Assembly (NCBI GenBank): GCA_015490835.1
Contig: WFXA01000174.1
Coordinates: 1 to 36,010, forward strand
Source of the DNA: Flavobacteriaceae bacterium
GTDB lineage: Bacteria > Bacteroidota > Bacteroidia > Flavobacteriales > Flavobacteriaceae
DNA length: 36,010 nucleotides
Direction: 5' to 3'
Below are positions 25,476 through 34,914 of the stretch, piece by piece. Position 1 is the stretch's first letter; each line of letters starts with the position of its first letter. The notes beneath the pieces are model-generated. The model saw only the letters and a program-made list of their open reading frames with translations. It did no database searches and was not told where the DNA came from. Position numbers and translations under genes: made by a program.

Positions 25476-26333
25476 ATGATTTCCCAAAAACAATTTAATA
25501 AAGAAATAGATATTATCATCGCTAACGCAGTACGAGAAGATATTGGCGATGGCGATCACAGTTCAAAAGCGTGCATTTCAGAAGACGCAACCGGAAAAGC
25601 AAAACTTTTGGTAAAAGATCAAGGCATTATCGCCGGAGTTGAGTTTGCCAAACGCACATTTGATTTTATTGACCACGGTTTACAAGTTGAAGTGCTTATC
25701 AAAGACGGAGAACCCGTTAAATATGGCGATATTTGTTTTTATGTAGAAGGAAATTCACAATCCATACTTAAAGCAGAACGATTGGTGCTAAATGCGATGC
25801 AACGTATGAGTGCCATTGCAACCAAAACAAACAAGTTTGTGCAAAAATTGGAAGGCACAAAGACCAAAATTCTCGATACCCGAAAAACCACACCCGGAGC
25901 ACGCGCACTCGAAAAATGGGCGGTTAAAATTGGAGGAGGAGAAAACCACAGATTTGCCTTATACGATATGGTGATGCTAAAAGATAATCATATTGATTTT
26001 TGCGGCGGAATAACCAAAGCTGTTACCAAAGTAAAGAAATACCTAAAAGAAAATCACCTCAATCTTAACATCATTGTTGAAGCTAGAAACCTAGACGAAA
26101 TAAAAGAAATACTTCAAAATGAAGGAGTACATCGCATATTAATCGATAATTTTAACTATGAAGATACTCGTAAAGCCGTACAACTTATTAACGGAAAATG
26201 CCTCACCGAATCAAGTGGCGGAATTACACTTGAAACTGTAAGAAAATATGCAGAATGTGGCGTAGATTTTATTTCAAGCGGTGCGCTTACTCACAGCGTG
26301 TATAACATGGATTTAAGCCTAAAAGCGATATGA
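25476..26333 (+). CDS. nadC: Nicotinate-nucleotide pyrophosphorylase (carboxylating)
   Basis: NadC (quinolinate phosphoribosyltransferase) turns quinolinate and PRPP into nicotinate mononucleotide for NAD synthesis. From ATG 25476 it is 285 residues, the family length. Recognisable parts are VREDIGDGDHSS near 17-28, AERLVLNAMQRMSAIAT, DTRKTTPGARALEKWAVKIGGGENHR, which binds substrate, LKDNHIDF, and IIVEARNLDE, IDNF, ESSGGI of the barrel phosphate site. nadA and nadB are not nearby. Its stop overlaps the start of the YihY-family gene by 4 bases. Confidence 0.96.
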   Translation: MISQKQFNKEIDIIIANAVREDIGDGDHSSKACISEDATGKAKLLVKDQGIIAGVEFAKRTFDFIDHGLQVEVLIKDGEPVKYGDICFYVEGNSQSILKAERLVLNAMQRMSAIATKTNKFVQKLEGTKTKILDTRKTTPGARALEKWAVKIGGGENHRFALYDMVMLKDNHIDFCGGITKAVTKVKKYLKENHLNLNIIVEARNLDEIKEILQNEGVHRILIDNFNYEDTRKAVQLINGKCLTESSGGITLETVRKYAECGVDFISSGALTHSVYNMDLSLKAI

Positions 26334-27250
26334 GTAAAAGCGTAGAGGAGATACTTGTTAACATTCCGGTGGTAAAACAAATGGTGTATATTGCCAAAAA
26401 AATAAAACTTCCCGGATTTGAAGGTCTCTCTGTTTTTGACCTTGTAAAAACCTACCTTTACGGAATTGTTAAAGGCACCTTTACCTCACGTGCCGGATCT
26501 ATTGCGTTTAGTTTTTTTATGGCACTGTTTCCGTTTTTACTCTTTGTTCTTAACTTAATTCCCTATGTCCCGGTTGAAAATTTTCAACAAGAATTTATCG
26601 GCTTTATACAAGCTATTTTACCACCGCAAACCACCGATTTTTTTCTTCCAATCGTTCAAGATATTTCTGCGCATCAACGTGGCGGATTACTTTCTATTGT
26701 TTTTGTGCTAACGATTTTTTTAATGGCTAATGGTGTAAATGCTATATTTAGTAGCTTTGAATATTCTGTCCACGTAACCATAAACCGAAATTTCATCAAA
26801 CAATATTTTACTGCACTAATGGTTTCGGTGTTCTTGGCACTTTTATTACTTATTACCGTTGTTATTATCGTTTATAGCGAATATGCCATTATAAAACTTC
26901 AATCGGAAGATCTGTTGAGTAATAATTTTCAATGGATTGCCATCGTTCGATACTTTATCTTTGTGATGATGATTTATTTTGTAGTTTCTATCCTGTATTA
27001 TTACGGAACAAAAAAAGGAAAAACATCGGGTTTCTTTTCAATCGGTGCATTGGTTACCACATTGTTATTTATGCTTACTACCTATTTATTTGGTATTTAC
27101 ATCGAAAACTTTTCGCGTTATAACGAGCTGTACGGCTCAATTGGTGCGTTGCTAATTTTGATGCTGTACATCTGGATAAATTCGAATTTACTACTATTGG
27201 GTTTCGAGCTTAATGCTACTTTAAAAACGCTTAAACACAAAGAATGTTAA
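26330..27250 (+). CDS. YihY/BrkB-family inner-membrane protein
   Basis: This 306-residue protein has about six predicted membrane helices and the YihY/BrkB pattern: GTFTSRAGSIAFSFFMALFPFLLFVLNLIP (about residues 50-80), NGVNAIFSSFEYSVHV near 135-150, YYYGTKKGK near 222-230 and GSIGALLILMLYIWINSNLLLLGFELNAT near the end. The family was once called ribonuclease BN by mistake; it is a membrane protein of unsettled function, possibly a transporter. It overlaps nadC by 4 bases and priA by 7, so the three are translationally coupled. Confidence 0.9.
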   Translation: MSKSVEEILVNIPVVKQMVYIAKKIKLPGFEGLSVFDLVKTYLYGIVKGTFTSRAGSIAFSFFMALFPFLLFVLNLIPYVPVENFQQEFIGFIQAILPPQTTDFFLPIVQDISAHQRGGLLSIVFVLTIFLMANGVNAIFSSFEYSVHVTINRNFIKQYFTALMVSVFLALLLLITVVIIVYSEYAIIKLQSEDLLSNNFQWIAIVRYFIFVMMIYFVVSILYYYGTKKGKTSGFFSIGALVTTLLFMLTTYLFGIYIENFSRYNELYGSIGALLILMLYIWINSNLLLLGFELNATLKTLKHKEC

Positions 27251-29709
27251 AAAGTGATTATTTTATAGATGTCTTATTGCCCATTCCGTTAAAGCAAAGC
27301 TTTACCTACCAAGTAAATCAAGAACAGGCAGCAACTTTACAAACCGGAATGCGCGTTGCCGTTCCTTTTGGGAAATCTAATATCTATACCGGAATTGTAT
27401 TACGCGTTCATCAACAAACACCCGAATATAAAACCAAACCCATAGACCAGATCTTAGATGAATTACCCATTATTACGCTTACCCAACTTAAACATTGGCA
27501 ATGGATTGCTTCGTATTATATGTGTACGTTTGGCGAAGTTTTACGTGCTGCCTTACCAAATGCCTTTTTATTGGAAAGCGAAACCGTAGTACAACTGGTA
27601 TCAACTAAAGCAATAGACGAGAAAACACTATCAGATGACGAATTTTTGGTTTACGAAGCATTAATACATCAATCTAAAATTCATGTAAATGAAATAAAAT
27701 CTATTTTAAATAAAAATAATGTAGTTGGAATTTTACAGAAATTGCTTCAGAAAAATATTATTGAAATTGAAGAGACAATTTTTGAAAAATACACGCCTAA
27801 ACTAAAACGGTATATTAAACTTTCATCAAACTATTCTTCAGAAGAATCCTTACGAGCTTTATTAGAAACGCTTTCGGCACGAGCAAATAAGCAAAAAGAA
27901 GTGCTAATGACCTTGTTTATGATGCAAGCTCAAAATAAAAAACCAATTGGCTCAATAGAATTACAAAAAAAAGCAAATGTTACGGCATCGGTATTAAAAA
28001 CGTTACTAAAAAAAGAAATTTTAGAAGAATATTATATAAAAAAAGATAGAATTGAATACCAAGGCAAAGCACCTCAAATGCTTAAATCACTTTCTGAAAA
28101 GCAAGAACAAGCATTAACCAACATTAAAGCTTCTTTTAAAACGCATCAAACCAGTTTGCTTTATGGCGTTACCTCCAGCGGTAAAACCGAAATTTATGTT
28201 TCGTTAATTAAGGAAATGTTGGAAGCAGGTAAACAAGTACTCTATATGCTTCCTGAAATTGCCCTTACTACACAACTTATATCTCGATTAAAACATTACT
28301 TTGGAGATAAATTATCTGTTTATCACTCTAAATATTCGCTAAACGAAAGGGTAGAAGTATGGAACAATGTTTTGTATAACAAACCCAAAGCACAACTAAT
28401 TGTAGGTGTACGTTCCTCTTTGTTTTTACCATTTAAAAACTTAGGATTTATAATTGTAGATGAAGAACACGAACCCAGTTACAAACAATACAATCCAGCT
28501 CCACGGTATCACGCCAGAGATAGTGCCATTGTACTTGCCGGACTGCATCAAGCAAAAGTATTATTGGGCTCGGCTACTCCCGCAATTGAAACTTATTTTA
28601 ATGCCAATGAGGGCAAATACGGTTTGGTACGTCTATCTGAACGTTACGGAAAGGTTTTACTGCCCGAAATAGAACTGGTGAATATTAAAGACAAACACAA
28701 AAAGAAAAAAATGACCGGTCACTTTAGCGACCGATTGCTAGAGGAAATGAATTTGGCTTTGTCTAATAACAATCAAATATTGCTGTTTCAAAATCGCAGA
28801 GGTTTTTCACCTGTTGTAGAGTGTACTACCTGTGGTATTTCACCTCAATGCAAAAATTGTGATGTTAGTTTAACCTATCATAAATTTAAAAACGAATTAC
28901 GATGTCATTATTGCGGGTATCATATTCCTATGCCTCACAGTTGTTCGGCGTGCGGAAGTCCTACACTAGACACAAAAGGGTTGGGTACAGAACAAATAGA
29001 AACCGAGTTAAAACAATTGTTTCCAAATAAATCCATTGCTCGAATGGACCAAGATACCATGCGCCGTAAAAATGCGTATTCCAAACTCATTGATGCTTTG
29101 GAAAATCAAGAGATTGATATTTTGGTAGGAACGCAAATGTTAGCCAAAGGCTTGGATTTTAGAAACATCAGTTTAGTAGGAGTGATGAATGCCGATAACC
29201 TGCTAAACTTTCCCGATTTTAGAGCACACGAACGCAGTTTTCAGTTATTGTTGCAAGTAGCAGGTAGAGCAGGACGTACCGAAGAAAGAGGGAAGGTGTT
29301 AATACAAACGTACAATCCGTATCATCAAATATTACAGCAGGTAAGTGCCAATAAATATGAAGAAATGTATGGAGAACAAGTACAACACCGCTATCAATTT
29401 AAATATCCTCCGTTTTATAGATTGATAAAAATAACGTTTAAGGATAAAAACTTTTCAAAAGTTCAAAAAGCATCCTATTGGTTTGCAGAAGCATTAAAAA
29501 AGAACACTACCGGAATAGAATTTTTAGGACCCGAAAGTCCGCCTGTGGGTAGGGTACGAAACTTGTTTATCATTAATCTTATGGTAAAAATACCCAAAAA
29601 CAAACCGCTAAAGCAAGCAAAACACACCATAACGATTATAGAAAAATCGTTCTTGGCAATTAAAGAGTTTTCAAGTGTGAAGTTGGTTTTGGATGTGGAT
29701 TTTTATTAA
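27244..29709 (+). CDS. priA: Primosomal replication-restart helicase PriA
   Basis: PriA recognises stalled or recombined forks and reloads the replisome. At 821 residues it is normal for Bacteroidota. Residues 1-110 are the DNA-binding domain (VLLPIPLKQSFTYQV, VAVPFGKSN). The helicase core begins with Walker A GVTSSGKTE at 308-316, then DEEH at 406-409 with EPSYKQYNPAPRYHARD, and GSATPA. Cysteine pairs between about 527 and 575 (CTTC, CKNC, CHYC, CSAC) bind two zinc ions. Motifs VGTQMLAKGLDF and QVAGRAGR close the core. It overlaps the upstream YihY-family gene by 7 bases and converges with the receptor gene, 43 bases apart. Confidence 0.97.
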   Translation: MLKSDYFIDVLLPIPLKQSFTYQVNQEQAATLQTGMRVAVPFGKSNIYTGIVLRVHQQTPEYKTKPIDQILDELPIITLTQLKHWQWIASYYMCTFGEVLRAALPNAFLLESETVVQLVSTKAIDEKTLSDDEFLVYEALIHQSKIHVNEIKSILNKNNVVGILQKLLQKNIIEIEETIFEKYTPKLKRYIKLSSNYSSEESLRALLETLSARANKQKEVLMTLFMMQAQNKKPIGSIELQKKANVTASVLKTLLKKEILEEYYIKKDRIEYQGKAPQMLKSLSEKQEQALTNIKASFKTHQTSLLYGVTSSGKTEIYVSLIKEMLEAGKQVLYMLPEIALTTQLISRLKHYFGDKLSVYHSKYSLNERVEVWNNVLYNKPKAQLIVGVRSSLFLPFKNLGFIIVDEEHEPSYKQYNPAPRYHARDSAIVLAGLHQAKVLLGSATPAIETYFNANEGKYGLVRLSERYGKVLLPEIELVNIKDKHKKKKMTGHFSDRLLEEMNLALSNNNQILLFQNRRGFSPVVECTTCGISPQCKNCDVSLTYHKFKNELRCHYCGYHIPMPHSCSACGSPTLDTKGLGTEQIETELKQLFPNKSIARMDQDTMRRKNAYSKLIDALENQEIDILVGTQMLAKGLDFRNISLVGVMNADNLLNFPDFRAHERSFQLLLQVAGRAGRTEERGKVLIQTYNPYHQILQQVSANKYEEMYGEQVQHRYQFKYPPFYRLIKITFKDKNFSKVQKASYWFAEALKKNTTGIEFLGPESPPVGRVRNLFIINLMVKIPKNKPLKQAKHTITIIEKSFLAIKEFSSVKLVLDVDFY

Positions 29710-29752
29710 TAGTCAGGCTTGGTATTACCTTTATATCGCACGAGTTGTATCT

Positions 29753-32191
29753 TTAAAAACCGCCACTGTTACCCGATTTTTCATCTTGATCTCTTTTCTT
29801 TCGGGATTTGGCTTTATAATTACTGCCGCCAAACCGGTAAGAAAGGTTAACGTTTACGGTGTTGCTTTCCCAGTTAAATACTCCGGTAGAAGGAAAAGGA
29901 TTGCTTCTTGTAAAACCAAATCTCATCGTATTAAAAATATCGTTGTAGTTTATGCTAAAAGTTCCTTTTCTTTTCCACAGGCTGTAACGAGCGCCTATGT
30001 TTACAAGATACATAGGTATTGTATTAAACTGCAGTCCTTTGGTTCTGCCTCGATACATCGCAAAGGCAGATAGAGATAATTCTTTGCTAATCTTAAAGTT
30101 GTTAAACATTCTAATGTTCCACACTACATTATCAACCGATATAGTTTCGGTTACAATATCTTCTAAAGTAGGATTGTTTCCTTGATTGTTAAGCCTTTCG
30201 GTGATGCCTTTTTGAGTTTGCGAATACAAATCAAAACTTCCGTTTAGCATCCACCATTTTGTGGGTCGGTAGGTGCCGGAAAGTTCGACTCCAAATGCAG
30301 TTGTGTTGTCAAAATTATCATAAGCAAGTATTACCTTGTTTAAGTCGGTTTTATCTATAAACAATGCGCGGTTTATTTCGTCCTCAATAATCCTGTAAAA
30401 AACACCGGTTGTGATGTTTCCGCCTTTTAATTTTCGGGTGTAATTTACTTCTACCGAGTTTGTAAATTGAGGTCTTAGGTTACTGTTTCCAAATGATGAA
30501 ATTAAAGGCGTGCTCCATTCTCTTATCGGATTTACTTGTGAGATACCCGGTCTGTCCACACGGCGACTAAAGCTGACTTGATATTGGTTTTTTTCTGAAG
30601 GATTATAAGTTACAAAAGCACTGGGATATATTTGAGAATAATAATTTTCAAACGAACGGACAGCACTTGTGTCAGCAGTAACCGCAACGGTTTCTGCTCG
30701 TAATCCTAATTGGTAATTCCATTTCCCGAGTTGCTTTCCATAAGTTGCGTATATGCTGTATATATCTCGTTTGTAAGTAAACGCTGTGCTTGGCGTTGGA
30801 ATTAAATCGCCGTTGCTGTTAAAGCTAAGTCCTGTAGAATTATAATCGATGTTGGTTTCAAATAATCTTGCTTCCAACCCGGCTTCTATCTTATCGGTTT
30901 CAGATATGGGATTTATATAATCTAAATTTATGGTAGTGCGCTCTCTTTTTGTATCAACAAAATCGTCATAATTGGGAAACGCCGAAGCACCCGAAAAGCG
31001 AAAATTACCTTCTTGATTTTCAGAAAAGTTATTATAGTCGGCTTCCAACTCTATATTGTGTCCTTCTTCGTTAAAGTCGTGTTTGTAATCAAAATTGTAT
31101 TGTGAGGAAGTGTTGTCTCTATATTGAAGAAAACGCTGGTCTTGATTTAAAGAGGAAACGGGATATATGATATTGGTAAGTGCGTCTGTATTTCCTTCAA
31201 AAATATTTTGATTGGTAAAAACCGAAAAGGTGTTTTTTTTATTCAAGTAAAAATCCATTCCTATTTTAAAAAGGTTGGATTTGGTGTCTGATAGAAATTT
31301 GAATTGTTGGTCTATCTCGTCAATGGGTCTATATACGTTACCGTATCGTTCATTTTTTGAAACATTATTTCCCCAGCTTCCGTAAAAGTTTAATTTTCCG
31401 TTACGGTAATTTAAGTCTATGTTGCTGTTAAACTTGGCTTGTTCTTCGTAGGTTAATCCTACATCCATATTTCCGTTAAACCCTAATTTTGTGTTTTTGT
31501 GCAAGATAATATTTATTATTCCGCTCATTCCTTCCGGGTTGTATTTGGCAGAAGGATTGGTGATAAGTTCTATTTGTTTGATAGAAGTAGAAGGAATTTG
31601 TTTTAATAATTGTGCAATTGGCACATTAGAGAGTTTTCCGTCAACCATTACACGCACGTTTGGATTTCCTCGCAAGGAAAGTTCGCCGGTTTGTTGGTCT
31701 ATAGAAACCGATGGAAGATTGTTCATAATGTCGGAAGCAGTAGGTCCCGAAGTAGTTAAATCTTTTCCAACAGTAATTACTTTTCTATCTATTTTTTGTT
31801 GAATGGTGGATGTTTCGGCAACCACAACTACCTCGTCCAATGCTTCAGCATCTTCTTCAAGAAAAATTTTGCCCAAGTTTACTTTTTTATTTTTTTTAGT
31901 TATTTCTATAGTTGAAGAATACGTTTTATACCCAATAAATTGAATGGAAACTTCGTATTTTCCTTCCGGAATTTTAGCAATATAAAACTTTCCATCATCA
32001 TTAGTGATACCTCCTGTAACAACTTCTTCTAATTGATTTTTTAGTACAACTGTTACATACGGAATGGGTTGTTGAATTTTTCTATCAATAACAATTCCGG
32101 TAAGGATTCCTTTTTTGTCTTCTGCAGGACGATTGGATGCAATGGATGTGATGGAGTATAAAGCCATTGCAAGGTATAGAAGTTGCTTCAT
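29753..32191 (-). CDS. Outer-membrane beta-barrel receptor with CarboxypepD_reg and plug domains
   Basis: This 812-residue protein has a signal peptide (MKQLLYLAMALYSITSIAS). Next are a carboxypeptidase regulatory-like domain (about 28-115, GILTGIVIDRKIQQPIPYVTVVL, YEVSIQFIGYKTY) and a plug domain (about 130-230, with SVSIDQQTGELSLRGNPNVRVMVDGK and NPSAKYNPEGMSGIINIIL). A C-terminal barrel of many strands ends VNVNLSYRFGG and then a charged tail. It belongs to the outer-membrane barrel family related to TonB-dependent receptors and lacks an adjacent SusD, so it is not a typical glycan-uptake pair. The ligand is unknown; a peptide, siderophore or metal are all possible. Loss of a classic TonB box near the N-terminus cannot be judged. 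Confidence 0.88.
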   Translation of the reverse strand: MKQLLYLAMALYSITSIASNRPAEDKKGILTGIVIDRKIQQPIPYVTVVLKNQLEEVVTGGITNDDGKFYIAKIPEGKYEVSIQFIGYKTYSSTIEITKKNKKVNLGKIFLEEDAEALDEVVVVAETSTIQQKIDRKVITVGKDLTTSGPTASDIMNNLPSVSIDQQTGELSLRGNPNVRVMVDGKLSNVPIAQLLKQIPSTSIKQIELITNPSAKYNPEGMSGIINIILHKNTKLGFNGNMDVGLTYEEQAKFNSNIDLNYRNGKLNFYGSWGNNVSKNERYGNVYRPIDEIDQQFKFLSDTKSNLFKIGMDFYLNKKNTFSVFTNQNIFEGNTDALTNIIYPVSSLNQDQRFLQYRDNTSSQYNFDYKHDFNEEGHNIELEADYNNFSENQEGNFRFSGASAFPNYDDFVDTKRERTTINLDYINPISETDKIEAGLEARLFETNIDYNSTGLSFNSNGDLIPTPSTAFTYKRDIYSIYATYGKQLGKWNYQLGLRAETVAVTADTSAVRSFENYYSQIYPSAFVTYNPSEKNQYQVSFSRRVDRPGISQVNPIREWSTPLISSFGNSNLRPQFTNSVEVNYTRKLKGGNITTGVFYRIIEDEINRALFIDKTDLNKVILAYDNFDNTTAFGVELSGTYRPTKWWMLNGSFDLYSQTQKGITERLNNQGNNPTLEDIVTETISVDNVVWNIRMFNNFKISKELSLSAFAMYRGRTKGLQFNTIPMYLVNIGARYSLWKRKGTFSINYNDIFNTMRFGFTRSNPFPSTGVFNWESNTVNVNLSYRFGGSNYKAKSRKKRDQDEKSGNSGGF

Positions 32192-32309
32192 AAGTTGTTA
32201 TCCTCTTGTTTTTGGTTAATGTTTTTAAGACTGCAAAGAAAAAATTATGTTACAAGAATAGCAGTAATTTAACAAAGATTAACATTTTTTTACAAAACTA
32301 AGAGATACT

Positions 32310-32339
32310 AAAAACCCGCTTCAAAGAATCGAAGCGGGT
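32310..32339 (-). terminator. Rho-independent terminator downstream of the symporter
   Basis: ACCCGCTTC (32314-32322) and GAAGCGGGT (32331-32339) form a perfect 9-bp GC-rich stem with an 8-base loop. On the minus strand it is followed by five T (32314-32310). It lies about 150 bases beyond the symporter stop and would stop transcripts before the receptor promoter region. Confidence 0.8.
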
Positions 32340-32344
32340 CTATC

Positions 32345-32397
32345 ACTTTACTGCTTTATTAACACTAACCATCAACGTAAAAAAAGTACAGTAAAGT
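32345..32397. repeat. Perfect 9-base inverted repeat, 35-base spacer
   Basis: ACTTTACTG (32345-32353) and CAGTAAAGT (32389-32397) are exact complements. They lie between the terminator and the symporter stop. It may be a second, longer hairpin in the symporter 3' untranslated region, or ends of a small relic element. Confidence 0.45.
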
Positions 32398-32487
32398 AGT
32401 TATGTTTTCTTTATTATGAGACGTAAAAATACTATAATTGTTACATAAAAACGGAATTTTTAACAAAGTATTATAAAAAAAATAACA

Positions 32488-33945
32488 TTATTTTTTTCGA
32501 ATAAGATACAAACCGGCAAAGGTAAACAAAGCATTAAGACCTAAAAGTTCAAAACTAAACTGATAGCCGTTAAATAAGTCTTGTGAATAGGTATTGAGCA
32601 AATAACTTAAAGCCACCGAAAGCAAACAGATAATAAATACATAGTTTTCTTTTACTTTATAACGTGTAAAAATCCCGAAAAAGAAAAGCCCAACCAAAGG
32701 ACCGTAGGTATAAGATGCAATGGTAAAAAGACCTGTGATAACATTCATTTCCAAAACCTCGTTAAAAAGTACCACAATAACCACCAAAATTGCCGAAACC
32801 ACAATATGAACTCGCTTTCTTAATTTTTTTTGTTGTTCTTTTTTACGTTTTTCGATATCTAGAAAATCTACACAAAATGAAGTGGTTAAAGAAGTTAATG
32901 CCGAATCTGCACTAGAATATGCAGCAGCAATAATTCCTAAAATAAATACCATAGCTAACGGAATGCCCAAATTACTTTTTACAGCAATCATAGGAAAAAG
33001 CAAGTCGGTACGACGTATGCCATCTGCAACGGGAACATCTAGCCCAAACTTTGAAGCATAAATATACAATAACGCACCTAGTAGCAAAAACACAAAATTT
33101 ACCGCAACCAGTAAACTTATCATAGTGAGCATGTTTTTTTGTGCATCCTTAAGATTTCTGCAGGTAAGGTTTTTTTGCATCATATCTTGGTCTACTCCGG
33201 TCATTGCAACAGTAATAAAAATGCCGCCGAGAAATTGTTTTATAAAATACGACTTGTTGTTAAAATCGTCAAAGAAAAATATCTTATTGTATTGTTTTAA
33301 TTCTTCAGAATGAAAAAACTCCATAAAACTCCAACCTATTTTTTCATTGATAAAATAAATAGACATCACTACCGCCGAAAGCATAAAAAAGGTTTGTAAC
33401 GTGTCTGTAAAAACAATGGTTTTAATCCCGCCTCGATGGGTATAAATCCAAATAAGTAAGATAGAAAAAATTACCGTAATAACAAAAGGAACGTCCCATT
33501 GTTCAAAAATTAAATACTGCAAAGCCAATGCTACCAAAAAAATACGAAAAGCCGCTCCAATAGTACGAGAAAGCAAGAAAAAAGCAGCTCCTATTTTATG
33601 TGAAGTACTTCCCAGCCTATCATCAAGGTATTGATAAATAGAAGTTACATTGTATCGGTAATAAATAGGAAGCAAAACATAGGCTACAATAAGAGTCCCG
33701 AAAATATATCCGAAAACCATTTGCATATACCCAAATTTTTGCACTTCAACCGTGCCGGGAACACTTATAAATGTGACTCCGGACAGTGTGGCTCCAATCA
33801 TCCCAAAGGCTACTAATAACCAAGGAGATTGTTTATTTGCTTTAAAAAACGCTTCGTTACTATCGTCTTTTCCTGTAAAATAAGAGATTAAATATAGTAC
33901 TAAAAAATAACCTCCAATAAGGAGCAGAATAGTAATGGGTTGCAT
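32488..33945 (-). CDS. Sodium:solute symporter (SSS family)
   Basis: This 485-residue protein has about 13 membrane helices and SSS-family features: an unwound first core helix ([23 protein letters not shown], about residues 42-64), TRGG-like [18 protein letters not shown] near 170-187, [16 protein letters not shown] near 250-265, and [18 protein letters not shown] near 340-358, which contributes the second sodium site. It imports a solute driven by the sodium gradient; the substrate cannot be told from sequence (sugars, sialic acid, amino acids or anions are known in the family). Its transcript should end at the terminator at 32310. Upstream lies a long non-coding stretch. Confidence 0.92.
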   Translation of the reverse strand: MQPITILLLIGGYFLVLYLISYFTGKDDSNEAFFKANKQSPWLLVAFGMIGATLSGVTFISVPGTVEVQKFGYMQMVFGYIFGTLIVAYVLLPIYYRYNVTSIYQYLDDRLGSTSHKIGAAFFLLSRTIGAAFRIFLVALALQYLIFEQWDVPFVITVIFSILLIWIYTHRGGIKTIVFTDTLQTFFMLSAVVMSIYFINEKIGWSFMEFFHSEELKQYNKIFFFDDFNNKSYFIKQFLGGIFITVAMTGVDQDMMQKNLTCRNLKDAQKNMLTMISLLVAVNFVFLLLGALLYIYASKFGLDVPVADGIRRTDLLFPMIAVKSNLGIPLAMVFILGIIAAAYSSADSALTSLTTSFCVDFLDIEKRKKEQQKKLRKRVHIVVSAILVVIVVLFNEVLEMNVITGLFTIASYTYGPLVGLFFFGIFTRYKVKENYVFIICLLSVALSYLLNTYSQDLFNGYQFSFELLGLNALFTFAGLYLIRKK

Positions 33946-34147
33946 AGAATTTATGAGTATTTAACTTGGATGCAAAATACATAAAATTTTATTTAATAAA
34001 AGCCAACATTTTATTATATTTATGATAGGTTTAATGACCCAAGTTACAATGATTTTATAGAAACTAAATGTCTGTGGGATATTTAACATAATAGAGAATT
34101 ATAGCTATCAAATAAATTCTGAACTTGATAAGCCGTAATTTCTTTTA

Positions 34148-34197
34148 ACATAATTGTTGACGATATAGACCTAAAGGCACTATATCTACAATTATGT
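34148..34197. repeat. 50-base imperfect inverted repeat
   Basis: ACATAATTGT (34148-34157) pairs with ACAATTATGT (34188-34197), and inside, GATATAG (34162-34168) pairs with CTATATC (34180-34186). The arms are separated only by TGAC on one side and one A on the other, with an 11-base loop. Seventeen base pairs in all make this a real structure, either an RNA hairpin or a relic of a small mobile element. Confidence 0.55.
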
Positions 34198-34266
34198 ATA
34201 AATAGCCTGAAATACTGCTATACAGAAATTACTATATATTTGTACTATAATGTTCTGCGTTATGTA

Positions 34267-34291
34267 ACTTTGCTTGGGTAAAAAGCAAAGT
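34267..34291. repeat. Perfect 9-bp hairpin
   Basis: ACTTTGCTT (34267-34275) and AAGCAAAGT (34283-34291) flank a 7-base loop. There is no T-run on either side, so it is not a standard terminator. It lies about 25 bases after an exact TATATTTG box and 125 bases past the XRE gene stop. Confidence 0.5.
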
Positions 34292-34416
34292 ATATTAGTT
34301 TTACAGCTACTGAAAAAAATCTACTAAAAAGTTTATTTACAAAAGTAATGGAACACTTATTTTGAGCTAGGGCAGAAGCGTTGGTGCAAAATGTGTGTGG
34401 AATGGTTTTTAAAAGT

Positions 34417-34761
34417 TTATTTTTTACTTTTTAGCAACTCTCTTAAAAATAATATTTCTTCTTTTAAAGTATTAACATGTTCTTTATCTGCATTAATGAT
34501 GGTGTCTACATTATAAGCTTGAGGGCTATCATTATTATGTTGATTAATTATTTTGGCAGATTTTTCGTCGAACAAATAAGCAACGGTTATATCTAAAATT
34601 TTGGCAATTTTTTGTATTTTTGGTGCGGTTAGTCTCGAATCACTTTTTTCTAATCTACAATAATTGGATTGTGATATTTCTAACTCAAAAGCCATAGCTT
34701 CTTGAGAGATGCCTTTAGTTTCTCTTATTTTTCTAATTCGGCTACCTATTTTATTATTCAT
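34417..34761 (-). CDS. Small XRE-family transcriptional regulator
   Basis: From the ATG at 34761 this is a 114-residue protein starting MNNKIGSRIRKIRETKG. Residues about 5-62 are a Cro/C1-type helix-turn-helix (ISQEAMAFELEISQSNYCRLEKSDSRLTAPKIQKIAKIL, then VAYLFDE). The tail from about residue 88 (DKEHVNTLKEEILFLRELLKSKK) is a predicted short coiled coil that could dimerise the protein. A longer start at 34803 adds 14 residues before the domain and is less likely. The gene diverges from the double-glycine peptide gene, and a palindrome lies between them, so it is a plausible regulator of the peptide and of itself. Its own start codon overlaps another inverted repeat. Confidence 0.88.
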   Translation of the reverse strand: MNNKIGSRIRKIRETKGISQEAMAFELEISQSNYCRLEKSDSRLTAPKIQKIAKILDITVAYLFDEKSAKIINQHNNDSPQAYNVDTIINADKEHVNTLKEEILFLRELLKSKK

Positions 34762-34770
34762 AATATGAAT
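34756..34770. promoter_or_regulatory. Inverted repeat over the XRE start codon
   Basis: ATTCAT (34756-34761) and ATGAAT (34765-34770) are complementary arms with a 3-base spacer. The first arm contains the regulator's start codon. It may be an autoregulatory site, but AT-rich DNA makes chance matches common. Confidence 0.3.
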
Positions 34771-34845
34771 TATTTTAAACGTAAAAGTAATATTATTATT
34801 CAAAATATAAATTAAAAATCTTAAAAAAATATAAATATTGCGCCG

Positions 34846-34861
34846 TGTAACTTTTGTTACA
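34846..34861. promoter_or_regulatory. Candidate operator between regulator and peptide genes
   Basis: TGTAAC-TTTT-GTTACA is a perfect palindrome with 6-base arms. It is about 85 bases from the regulator start and 53 bases before the peptide start. It contains TAACTTTTG, close to a -7 box, so a bound repressor would cover the peptide promoter. Binding by the neighbouring XRE protein is inference. Confidence 0.5.
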
Positions 34862-34914
34862 TAGTGGATGCCGAAAAACTAAAGAGTAGGTAAAACTAAA
34901 ATAATAAAAATATT

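Larger units (their letters stand above)
32192..32487. other. Intergenic region between receptor and symporter genes
   Basis: No gene is seen in these 296 bases. They contain a strong terminator (32310-32339) for the symporter transcript and a separate 9-base inverted repeat (32345-32397). They also hold the upstream region of the receptor gene, whose -7 box I could not place. Confidence 0.5.
33946..34416. other. 470-base AT-rich non-coding stretch with two hairpins
   Basis: I find no credible gene on either strand. The stretch includes a 50-base imperfect inverted repeat (34148-34197), an exact TATATTTG at 34235-34242 on the plus strand without a -33 partner, and a 9-bp hairpin at 34267-34291. 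It separates housekeeping genes from the regulator/peptide/CPBP module and is a likely boundary of accessory DNA. Confidence 0.5.

Noticed and set aside
29693-30073. 126-residue plus-strand open frame
   Set aside because: It is antisense to the C-terminal barrel of the receptor gene and has no recognisable domain.
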